Assembly (NCBI RefSeq): GCF_003243465.1
Contig: NZ_QFQZ01000072.1
Span: forward strand, 1 to 24,868
Length of the DNA: 24,868 nucleotides
From: Caulobacter segnis
GTDB taxonomy: Bacteria; Pseudomonadota; Alphaproteobacteria; Caulobacterales; Caulobacteraceae
Direction: 5' to 3'
Shown here: one piece after another, positions 7,648-14,045 of the stretch
Layout: every line of letters begins with the position of its first letter
Position numbering within the stretch: position 1 is the first letter of the stretch
Notes under the pieces: generated by a model
Database searches by the model: none
What the model was told of the DNA's origin: nothing
The model's input: the letters and a program-made list of their open reading frames with translations, nothing else
Position numbers and translations under genes: made by a program

Positions 7648-7998
7648 GGTCGGGGCGAATCCTTAACGTGGTTTCACAGCTTGGGAAATGCGATCAACCG
7701 TTTGGGGCAGGTTCGCAATGGATTTGTGACAGGCCGAGCCCCGAAGCGCGTTCGAACGCCGCTGACCGGCCGCGCTTAAGGGGCGCAATTTTCCACGCTG
7801 GAGCCGTTTCCGGCTGCGAACTAGCCCCCGTCCTCGCCCCACGCGGCCAGGTGGAACAATTCGTCCCAAACGGAGCCGCAAAAGGGTCTTTACATCCCGG
7901 ATCAATGCCCCTATTTCGCACGGCTCCGGCGGACCCGAAGTCCTCTAAACGCTGCTAACGCCGGCCTGGGTTTAACTTCCAACAGGGGGTTACGTGAA
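7648..7998. promoter_or_regulatory. divergent regulatory region, phnC / ornithine decarboxylase
   Basis: This 351-bp gap has no convincing gene. It carries the phnC promoter motif on the minus strand and, on the plus strand, the leader of the decarboxylase gene. A possible plus-strand promoter is TTTACA near 7889 with CTATTT near 7910, at about 16-bp spacing; this is weak. The rest is structured, as described in the leader entry. Confidence 0.6.
7704..7740 (-). promoter_or_regulatory. candidate PhoB box upstream of phnCDE
   Basis: On the minus strand the sequence GCTCGGCCTGTCACAAATC matches the porin-upstream site except for one inserted base. A second CTGTCA-like 7-mer, CTGCCCC (7704-7710), lies 22 bp (two 11-bp periods) downstream of CTGTCAC (7726-7732). 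The match between two separate phosphorus-uptake promoters is the main support; the repeat structure alone is weak. Confidence 0.55.
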
Positions 7999-8009
7999 TT
8001 GCGCACGTA
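7871..8009 (+). promoter_or_regulatory. structured 5' leader of ornithine decarboxylase
   Basis: CGGAGCCG (7871-7878) can pair perfectly with CGGCTCCG (7921-7928). That second arm could instead pair with GGAGCCG at about 7800-7806, giving competing structures. At the gene start, TACGTG (7991-7996) pairs with CACGTA (8004-8009), placing the TTG start (7999-8001) in the loop. Alphaproteobacterial ornithine decarboxylase genes are known to carry a conserved upstream RNA, the speF motif; I cannot confirm from sequence alone that this is a member. Confidence 0.35.
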
Positions 8010-9258
8010 CCATTCGCCCCTGGACCTGGTCCGTGAGCGGTCACCGGAACGTCCCGTCGCACTCGTGCGGCCTGACGCGGTTTCCGTAGCTGCGCGCTGG
8101 TTCCAGTCCGAATTTAAAGGCGACGTCTTCTACGCGGTGAAGGCCAATCCTTCGCCGTGGGTGATCCGTGAGCTGGCTCAGGCCGGCGTGCGGTCCTTCG
8201 ACGTCGCGTCGCTGAACGAAATCGAACTCGTGGCCGCCGAGGCCCCGGGCTCGCGCATGGCCTTCATGCACCCGGTCAAGAGCCGGGCGGCGATCGCCGC
8301 CGCCTATTTCGACCACGGCGTGAAGACCTTCTCGTTCGACACCCACGAAGAGCTGGCCAAGATCCTGGACTCCACGGGCAACGCCAAGGACCTGAACCTG
8401 ATCGTCCGCATGGGCGTCCAGGCCGAGGGCGCGGCCTACAGCCTGTCGGGCAAGTTCGGCGTCGAGATGCACAACGCCCCGGCCCTGCTGCTGGCCGCCC
8501 GTCGCGCCACCCAGGACCTGATGGGCGTCAGCTTCCACGTCGGCAGCCAGTGCATGCGCCCGACGGCGTTCCAGGCGGCGATGGCCCAGGCCTCCCGCGC
8601 CCTGGTGCGCGCCGGCGTGCTGGCCGATGTCGTCGACGTCGGCGGCGGCTTCCCGTCGATCTATCCGGGCATGGTCCCGCCGGATCTCTCCGAGTATCTG
8701 GCGGCCATCGACCGCGGCTTCGCCGAGATGATGGTCCATGAGACCACCGAGCTCTGGTGCGAGCCGGGCCGCGCCCTGGTCGCCGAGGCCTCGTCGCTGC
8801 TGGTCAAGGTCGAGCTGAAGAAGGGCGACGCGCTCTATCTGAACGACGGGTCGTACGGCTCGCTGTTCGACGCCGCGCACATGAAGTGGCCCTTCCCGGT
8901 GAAGCTGTACCGCAAGAACGGCGAAGTGGTGGAAGAGGGCCTCAAGCCCTTCCGCTTCTACGGCCCGACCTGCGACAGCGTCGACCACATGCCCGGCCCC
9001 TTCTACCTGCCGGAAAGCGTCGACGAGGGCGACTATATCGAGATCGGCATGCTCGGCGCCTATGGCGTGGCGATGAACACCCGCTTCAACGGCTTCGGAG
9101 AGACCGACACCGCGGAAGTCCAAGACGCGCCGATGGCCTCGATGTACGGCCTGGCCAAGCGCTCGATCCCGGTCGTTCGTCAGGAGACGGAAGAACGCAA
9201 GATCGTCCGCTTCTCGCGTCCCAAGGGCTCGGCCGGCAAGCGCAAGCGCCGTCGCTGA
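7999..9258 (+). CDS. ornithine (lysine/ornithine) decarboxylase, PLP fold III
   Basis: The 419-aa product is a fold-type III PLP decarboxylase making putrescine from ornithine (and possibly cadaverine from lysine). Visible residues are the PLP lysine K48 in YAVKANP, H180 in FHVGSQ, the GGGFPS phosphate loop, E255 in EPGR, and the catalytic cysteine C325 in PTCDSVD. The basic C-terminal tail (about 400-419, GSAGKRKRRR) is unusual and could bind RNA or a partner. The start is TTG with AGGGGG 9 nt upstream; no in-frame ATG or GTG lies upstream. It is monocistronic, with a terminator directly after. Specificity for ornithine over lysine is inferred from similarity to the alphaproteobacterial enzyme. 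Confidence 0.92.
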   Translation: MRTYHSPLDLVRERSPERPVALVRPDAVSVAARWFQSEFKGDVFYAVKANPSPWVIRELAQAGVRSFDVASLNEIELVAAEAPGSRMAFMHPVKSRAAIAAAYFDHGVKTFSFDTHEELAKILDSTGNAKDLNLIVRMGVQAEGAAYSLSGKFGVEMHNAPALLLAARRATQDLMGVSFHVGSQCMRPTAFQAAMAQASRALVRAGVLADVVDVGGGFPSIYPGMVPPDLSEYLAAIDRGFAEMMVHETTELWCEPGRALVAEASSLLVKVELKKGDALYLNDGSYGSLFDAAHMKWPFPVKLYRKNGEVVEEGLKPFRFYGPTCDSVDHMPGPFYLPESVDEGDYIEIGMLGAYGVAMNTRFNGFGETDTAEVQDAPMASMYGLAKRSIPVVRQETEERKIVRFSRPKGSAGKRKRRR

Positions 9259-9278
9259 GCCGATCGGACAAGACCCTC

Positions 9279-9308
9279 AAGGGACCGGGTTCGCCCGGTC
9301 CCTTTTTT
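9279..9308 (+). terminator. intrinsic terminator of ornithine decarboxylase
   Basis: A strong stem, AAGGGACCGGG with CCCGGTCCCTT, closes a TTCG tetraloop (9290-9293) and runs into TTTTTT (9303-9308), 20 bp after the decarboxylase stop. Confidence 0.92.
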
Positions 9309-9396
9309 CGTTGAGCGCCAGGTCGACGCGACCGGGCTAGACACCCCCTGGTAGAGTTTGCAAAACCGCCTCTCCCGCGTTTCGAAAGGCTCTTGC

Positions 9397-11124
9397 GTGC
9401 GCTCACTCATCAGGGTTTGGACACTGGCCATCCTGGTCTGTGTCGGTCTGGGGCTGGCGTCCGCGCGCGGCTCCCTGGACCAGGGCGCCGGATGGACGCA
9501 CAGCTACAGCTACAACACCGTCTGGATCGCCGAGTTCAACGCCGCCCTGCGCGAGGGCCACTTCCCGCCGCGCTGGCTGGCGGGCGCGATGGCGGGATTC
9601 GGCGCCTCGTCGTTCTACTTCTACCCGCCGCTGGCCTTCTACGCCGCGGCCCTGGTCGGGGCGGTGCTGCCCGAGGGCGCGCACCCGGGCCTGATCCTGG
9701 CCTGGCTGGACGCGTTGACGATCACCGCCTCGGGCCTGGCCATGTTCGCCTGGCTGCGGCCGAAGACGGGGCCGTGGACCGCCCTCGCCGCGGCCGCGCT
9801 CTACATGCTCGCGCCCTATCACCAGCTCTGCGTCTTCGTGCGCGGCGCCCTGGGCGAGACCGTGGCCTATATCGTCCTGCCGCTGCTGGCCGCCAGCCTG
9901 GAGCGCGCCGTCCGCTCGTGGCGCTGGACCCCGGCGCTGGCGGTGTCCTACGCCGCCCTCGTCCTGTCGCATCCGATCATCGCCATGCTGGCGACGGTGG
10001 GCGTGCTGCCGGCCTATGCGCTCTATCTCGTCTGGTCGGCGCCGGCCGAGGCGCGGCTGATGGTCGTGGTTCGGGGCGCGGCCGGGGCGGCGCTCGGCCT
10101 CGCCCTCGCGGCCTTCTACCTGGGTCCGGCCACGCTGCTGCAGTCGGCGTCGACCATGGACCATATGTGGGGCACCGCCGCCACCGATCCCTATAACTGG
10201 TCGCTGCTCAGGCCCGACCTGTGGCCGCAGAAGCCGTTCTCGACCTCGATGGCGTTCCTCGGCTGGGGCATGGGGGCCCTCGCCCTGGCCGCCCTGGTCG
10301 CCGCCCTCGCCGTCCGCCGCGAGGCCCGGTCCGGCGAGGCGATCGCCTGGGCCGCCGCGGCCCTGGGCGGCGTTGCGCTGTACGCCATTCCCTGGATCTG
10401 GCACTCGCCCCTGGCCGTGATCCTGAACAAGGCGCAGTTCCCGTATCGCGTCCTGGTCGCCGTGGACTTCGCGGCCGTCGCCGCGGTCGCCCTGGCCTTC
10501 GCCCACGGCCGCCGCTGGATCCTGCCGCCCCTGGCCGCCGTCGTCGCCGCGCCGCTGCTGTGGCAAGGCTTCATGCTGACCCAGTCCGCCTATGTCTTCC
10601 ACTTCGCGGCGCCCGGCTTCGCCGATCCGGAGACGGGCAGGCGGCTGGCGGCCCTGCGCGCGCCGGACGAGCATTTCCCCGCCGCGCTGAACTTCTATGA
10701 TCCGCGCCTGAACGCCGACTATCCCGGCCTGTCGGGCCTGAAGGACATTCCGCTGGCCGCGCCGGTCGACAGCGGCGCCAAGGTGACGGCGGCCAGCACC
10801 TTCCCGGACGGCACGGTGGCCATCGCGGTCGAGGCCGAGCGGCCGACGCGCATCGTGCTGGGCAAGTTCTATTTCCCCACCTGGGAGGTGGGGCGCGTGC
10901 AGCGCGGGCGCGATCCGGTCGTCGCCTCGACGGCCTATGGATCCCTCGCCCAGCTGTCGTTCGTGGCCGAGCCGGGCCAGCACACCTATCGCGCCCGCAT
11001 CGTCCGAAGCGGGGCCGAAAAGGCCAGCGACCTTGTGTCGCTGCTGGCTCTGGCCGTTGTTCTGGGCCTGTTTGCGCCGTCGCTCACGGAAAGACTTAAA
11101 AAACTTCGCAAAGCCGCTATATAG
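9397..11124 (+). CDS. polytopic membrane protein, PTPS-related domain
   Basis: The 575-aa product has an N-terminal signal-anchor, many hydrophobic segments up to about residue 430, and a C-terminal soluble beta-rich part (about 435-550) before a last helix. The region after the first helix, with W-I-A-E-F-N-A-A-L-R-E-G-H-F-P-P-R-W and GFGASSFYFYPPL (about residues 45-80), matches the '6-pyruvoyl-tetrahydropterin synthase-related' membrane family, which resembles GT-C glycosyltransferases and YfhO-like proteins. The biochemical role is unknown; transfer of lipid-linked sugars is a guess. I prefer the GTG at 9397 (AAAGG 7 nt upstream) over a TTG at 9358 without a good site. It lies between two polyamine genes but has its own upstream terminator. 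Confidence 0.75.
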   Translation: MRSLIRVWTLAILVCVGLGLASARGSLDQGAGWTHSYSYNTVWIAEFNAALREGHFPPRWLAGAMAGFGASSFYFYPPLAFYAAALVGAVLPEGAHPGLILAWLDALTITASGLAMFAWLRPKTGPWTALAAAALYMLAPYHQLCVFVRGALGETVAYIVLPLLAASLERAVRSWRWTPALAVSYAALVLSHPIIAMLATVGVLPAYALYLVWSAPAEARLMVVVRGAAGAALGLALAAFYLGPATLLQSASTMDHMWGTAATDPYNWSLLRPDLWPQKPFSTSMAFLGWGMGALALAALVAALAVRREARSGEAIAWAAAALGGVALYAIPWIWHSPLAVILNKAQFPYRVLVAVDFAAVAAVALAFAHGRRWILPPLAAVVAAPLLWQGFMLTQSAYVFHFAAPGFADPETGRRLAALRAPDEHFPAALNFYDPRLNADYPGLSGLKDIPLAAPVDSGAKVTAASTFPDGTVAIAVEAERPTRIVLGKFYFPTWEVGRVQRGRDPVVASTAYGSLAQLSFVAEPGQHTYRARIVRSGAEKASDLVSLLALAVVLGLFAPSLTERLKKLRKAAI

Positions 11125-11200
11125 CCGCCTCCATTGACGAAACCCTCTCGCCGGTCGCTCCGTCCCGGCGGGTTCTCGGGTCACGACGGGCGCTCACCCT

Positions 11201-11214
11201 CAGAGGACCCTCTG
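11201..11214 (+). promoter_or_regulatory. hairpin over the ribosome-binding site of 11217 gene
   Basis: CAGAG (11201-11205) can pair with CTCTG (11210-11214), closing a GACC loop. The purine-rich AGAGGA that would bind the ribosome lies in the first arm, 11-12 nt before the ATG. A five-pair stem is marginal, so an effect on translation is only possible. Confidence 0.3.
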
Positions 11215-11216
11215 TC

Positions 11217-12266
11217 ATGAACGCTCCCGTTCCGAACACCAAGGCCGAACTCCTTCAGACCGTCGTCGAGCACGTCGACATCACGTCCTTCGACGCGCGT
11301 CCGATCATCGACTCGATGCGCAAGATGTCGTTCAGCTCGCGCGACACCGCCCGCGCGGCCGACATCTTCAACATGGCCCTGGCCGACAAGGGCTGCTCGA
11401 CCTGGCTGATCCTGGCCGGTTCGACCTCGGCCGGCGGCTGCATGCACGTCTACCGCGACATGGTGAAGAACGGCATGATCGACGCCGTGGTCGCCACCGG
11501 CGCCAGCATCGTCGACATGGACTTCTTCGAAGCCCTCGGCTTCAAGCACTACCAGGCCGCGGGCCCGGTAGACGACAACGTGCTGCGCGACAACTACATC
11601 GACCGCATCTACGACACCTATATCGACGAGGAAGAGCTCCAGAACTGCGATCACACGATCCTGGAGATCTGCAACCAGCTGGAGCCGCGCGCCTATTCGT
11701 CGCGCGAGTTCATCTGGGAGATGGGCAAGTGGCTGTCGGAAGGCAACGCCAAGAAGCCGGGCTCGCTGATCCAGACGGCCTATGAGGAAGGCGTGCCGAT
11801 CTTCTGCCCGGCCTTCGTCGACAGCTCGGCCGGCTTTGGCCTGGTCAAGCACCAGAAGGAAAAGATCGCCGCCAAGCAGCCCTACCTGATGATCGACGCG
11901 GTCGCCGACTTCCGTGAACTGACGGACGTCAAGATCGCGGCCGGCACCACGGGCCTGTTCATGGTCGGCGGCGGCGTGCCCAAGAACTTCGCCCAGGACA
12001 CCGTCGTCTGCGCCGAGATCCTCGGCGTCGAGGCCGACATGCACAAGTACGCCATCCAGATCACGGTCGCCGACGTGCGCGACGGCGCCTGCTCGTCGTC
12101 GACGCTGAAGGAAGCCGCCTCGTGGGGCAAGGTCTCGACCACCTACGAGCAGATGGTGTTCGCCGAGGCCACCACCGTGGTTCCGCTGATCGCCAGCGAC
12201 GCCTACTGGCGCAAGGCCTGGGACGGCCGTGAAAAGCCGCGCTGGAACAAGCTGTTCGGCAAGTAA
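11217..12266 (+). CDS. deoxyhypusine-synthase-like aminobutyl transferase
   Basis: The 349-aa product belongs to the deoxyhypusine synthase (DHS) family. It shows LAGSTSAGG in the NAD-binding fold, and S-W-G-K-V with K305 matching the lysine that forms the enzyme-aminobutyl intermediate. DHS modifies eIF5A, which bacteria lack; bacterial homologs are thought to join the aminobutyl group to small amines, giving homospermidine or a guanidino-substituted analogue. Putrescine from the decarboxylase encoded 2 kb upstream fits such a route. A GCTATATAGC palindrome at 11116-11125, over the upstream stop, resembles a -10 element, but no clear -35 is seen. A strong terminator follows. Family is sure; product is not. 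Confidence 0.85.
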   Translation: MNAPVPNTKAELLQTVVEHVDITSFDARPIIDSMRKMSFSSRDTARAADIFNMALADKGCSTWLILAGSTSAGGCMHVYRDMVKNGMIDAVVATGASIVDMDFFEALGFKHYQAAGPVDDNVLRDNYIDRIYDTYIDEEELQNCDHTILEICNQLEPRAYSSREFIWEMGKWLSEGNAKKPGSLIQTAYEEGVPIFCPAFVDSSAGFGLVKHQKEKIAAKQPYLMIDAVADFRELTDVKIAAGTTGLFMVGGGVPKNFAQDTVVCAEILGVEADMHKYAIQITVADVRDGACSSSTLKEAASWGKVSTTYEQMVFAEATTVVPLIASDAYWRKAWDGREKPRWNKLFGK

Positions 12267-12294
12267 GCTTGCTCAGCATCCGCTGAGAATGCAG

Positions 12295-12325
12295 GGTCCC
12301 CGGAAGCGATTCCGGGGACCTTTTT
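12295..12325 (+). terminator. intrinsic terminator of DHS-like gene, overlaps next RBS
   Basis: An 11-bp perfect stem, GGTCCCCGGAA (12295-12305) with TTCCGGGGACC (12310-12320), closes a GCGA loop and runs into TTTTT (12321-12325). The next ATG is at 12327. The only Shine-Dalgarno-like run before it (GGGGA, 12314-12318) lies within the second arm of the stem. Confidence 0.9.
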
Positions 12326-12326
12326 C

Positions 12327-13100
12327 ATGCGCGCATTGGCCGTCGTCGCCGTTCTGGCCCTGTCGGGCTGCGCCACCCTGAGCGGCGATGCGGGAACCTA
12401 TCCGCGCTACCTGCCCAAGAGCGCGTTCGACGCCCGCGACCACGTCCCGCCGCCGCCCGCCAAGGGCTCGCCCCAGGCGGAGAAGGACCGGCAGATCTTC
12501 CTGGCCACCCGCGCCCTGAAGGACACCCCGCGCTGGTCCCTGGCCCAGGCCGACAACGCCGAGGAGAAGATCCTCGACGCCTACGCCTGCGCGCTCGGCT
12601 ACACCCCCACCCGCGAGACCAATCCCAAGCTGGCGGCCATGCTGATGCGCATGAGCCGCGACGTGCGCTCGGCGGTGGCGGGGCCCAAGCTGAAGTACCG
12701 CCGCCCCCGCCCCTACCTGTCGGAAGACGCGCCGATCTGCATCAAGCCGAGCCTCGGCTTCCGCTTCTCGCCGGACTATCCGTCGGGCCACGCCACCTGG
12801 GGCTGGACGGTCGGGCTGCTGCTGGCCGAGGTCGCGCCGGATCGCTCGAACGCCATCCTGGCCCGCGCCCGCGGCTACGGCGAGAGCCGGGTGATCTGCG
12901 GCGTCCACAACGCCAGCTCCGTCGCGGCCGGCCAGCGCAACGCCGAGAGCCTGTTCGCCGCGCTGTGGAGCTCCGACGCCTTCACGGCCGACCTCGCCGC
13001 GGTCCGCGCCGAGTCCGACGAAGCCCGCGCCAAGGCCGCGCCGCTTGATGCGGCCCGCTGCACCGCCGAGGCCAATCTGGTCGGCGCGCCGCTGTTCTGA
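12327..13100 (+). CDS. class A (PAP2-fold) acid phosphatase lipoprotein
   Basis: The 257-aa product has a lipoprotein signal with lipobox L-S-G-C (Cys15). The three PAP2/class A non-specific acid phosphatase motifs are complete: K121-x6-R128-P129 (KLKYRRPRP), P152-S-G-H155, and S187-R188 with the nucleophilic H194 (SRVICGVH). Such enzymes release phosphate from organic phosphomonoesters outside the cytoplasm, which suits the phosphorus-uptake genes nearby, although no PhoB-like motif was seen here. The start ATG lies directly after the T-run of the preceding terminator, with the ribosome-binding site in its stem. A transcript beginning in or just before the hairpin, or terminator read-through, is needed for expression. 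Confidence 0.9.
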   Translation: MRALAVVAVLALSGCATLSGDAGTYPRYLPKSAFDARDHVPPPPAKGSPQAEKDRQIFLATRALKDTPRWSLAQADNAEEKILDAYACALGYTPTRETNPKLAAMLMRMSRDVRSAVAGPKLKYRRPRPYLSEDAPICIKPSLGFRFSPDYPSGHATWGWTVGLLLAEVAPDRSNAILARARGYGESRVICGVHNASSVAAGQRNAESLFAALWSSDAFTADLAAVRAESDEARAKAAPLDAARCTAEANLVGAPLF

Positions 13101-13158
13101 ACCGGCGCGTCACAAGGCCAAGGTTGCGCGGGGGCGTCCGGCCCTCTACCTCTTGGCC

Positions 13159-13647
13159 ATGGCCCACGGCGCTTCCTGCGGACACGATCACGATCATCAC
13201 GGCGTCGCCGGCGCGGCGCTGGCGGCCGAGCTCGCCGCCGCCGAGGCCCGCTGCGCCGCCGCCGACCAGCGCCTGACCGCCCCGCGCCGCCGCGTGCTGG
13301 AGCTGCTGCTGGAAGCCGGCCAGCCGGTGAAGGCCTATGACCTGATCTCGACTTTCGGGGGCTCGGGCCCGCCCGCCAAGCCGCCGACCGTCTATCGCGC
13401 GCTCGACTTCCTGGAGAAGCAGGGCTTCGCCCACCGGATCGAGAGCCTCAACGCCTATGTCGCCTGCCGCAAGGAGGCCGACGGCCACGCCGCCGCCTTC
13501 CTGATCTGCGACTGCTGCGGGGCGACGCGCGAGATCGAGCCCAAGGCCAGCGCCGAGATCATCGCCGCCGGCGCCGCGGCCGGCTACGCCCTGACCGGCG
13601 TGACCATCGAGGCCCACGGCCTGTGCGCGGCCTGTAAAGACGCGTAG
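13159..13647 (+). CDS. zur: Fur-family regulator, Zur type
   Basis: The 162-aa product is a Fur-family metal-sensing repressor. After a metal-binding-looking N-terminus (HGASCGHDHDHH, residues 3-14) comes the winged helix, with L-T-A-P-R-R-R-V-L, Y-D-L-I-S and P-P-T-V-Y-R-A-L-D-F-L (about 38-86). Two CxxC pairs (CDCC and CAAC) give a structural zinc site. The Zur assignment rests on this layout and its resemblance to alphaproteobacterial Zur; Fur or Mur are less likely. The frame is open further upstream, but the ATG at 13159 begins the recognisable protein. The Shine-Dalgarno sequence is poor, so leaderless translation is possible. No zinc-uptake genes are adjacent. Confidence 0.85.
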   Translation: MAHGASCGHDHDHHGVAGAALAAELAAAEARCAAADQRLTAPRRRVLELLLEAGQPVKAYDLISTFGGSGPPAKPPTVYRALDFLEKQGFAHRIESLNAYVACRKEADGHAAAFLICDCCGATREIEPKASAEIIAAGAAAGYALTGVTIEAHGLCAACKDA

Positions 13648-13698
13648 CGGAACATCCGCGCCCGCCTCCTGTTGTTCTTGGGCACCAAGGAGAACGGC

Positions 13699-13902
13699 AT
13701 GGCCGAGCAACCCAACACCGACGGCCGCAAGGCCAACGAAGCCGAGTCGCTGGGCGACTTCACCGCCCTGGGCGGCAAGGACAGCGTCCAGAAGACCGGC
13801 GAGGAATCCCGCAAGCGCGCCGGTCCCGACGGCCCGGACGCGACCGAGGTCGGGAACACCTTCAAGGGCCCGGCCGGCGATCCGGCCGAGGGCAAGCGCT
13901 GA
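13699..13902 (+). CDS. small hydrophilic hypothetical protein
   Basis: The 67-aa product is charged, lacks cysteine and hydrophobic segments, and is rich in G, P, E, K and D, so it is probably disordered. I recognise no family. The start is well supported: AAGGAG lies 6 nt before the ATG, and codon use matches neighbouring genes. It lies 51 bp after zur and could be cotranscribed with it or independent. No function can be given. Confidence 0.65.
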   Translation: MAEQPNTDGRKANEAESLGDFTALGGKDSVQKTGEESRKRAGPDGPDATEVGNTFKGPAGDPAEGKR

Positions 13903-13934
13903 GCCCCTCTAGCCAAGCTCGCCGCAGCCGCTAG

Positions 13935-13964
13935 ACTCGAACGACCGTTCAACGCCGTTCGAGT
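13935..13964. repeat. 9-bp inverted repeat before thioesterase leader ORF
   Basis: ACTCGAACG (13935-13943) is inverted at 13956-13964 (CGTTCGAGT) with a 12-bp spacer. No T-run follows beyond TT. It may be an operator or a weak transcript-end hairpin for the small gene at 13699-13902. Confidence 0.4.
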
Positions 13965-13973
13965 TTCGCCGCC

Positions 13974-14045
13974 ATGACGACCGCAGAGCCGCTTCCTGGC
14001 GTCGAGATCTGGCCCCCTTCCTGTCTTCAAGGAGCCGCGCCATGA
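13974..14045 (+). CDS. 23-codon leader ORF, partial copy of thioesterase N-terminus
   Basis: The ORF reads MTTAEPLPGVEIW followed by ten unrelated codons, and its TGA (14043-14045) overlaps the thioesterase ATG (14042-14044) as ATGA. Its first 13 codons match the thioesterase start (MTAAEGLPGVEIW) at 34 of 40 bases, and three of the six differences fall at third or silent positions. It is thus a tandem duplicate, offset 68 bp, of the gene's beginning. I see no strong Shine-Dalgarno sequence before it, whereas the true gene has AAGGAG about 10 nt upstream, inside this ORF. It could be a translated, coupled leader or just a remnant of a duplication. Confidence 0.45.
   Translation: MTTAEPLPGVEIWPPSCLQGAAP

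Noticed and set aside
7668..7958. Open frames in the phnC/decarboxylase gap
   Set aside because: They overlap the promoter motif and structured leader on both strands and give no recognisable protein.
7640..7998. CtrA-binding site (TTAA-N7-TTAA) in the divergent gap
   Set aside because: Several single TTAA or TTAAC half-sites occur, but no pair has the seven-base spacing.
9403..11184. 593-codon open frame on the minus strand
   Set aside because: It is antisense to the PTPS-related membrane protein, whose hydrophobic segments and family motif make it the real gene. The minus product is arginine/glycine/glutamine-rich without domains.
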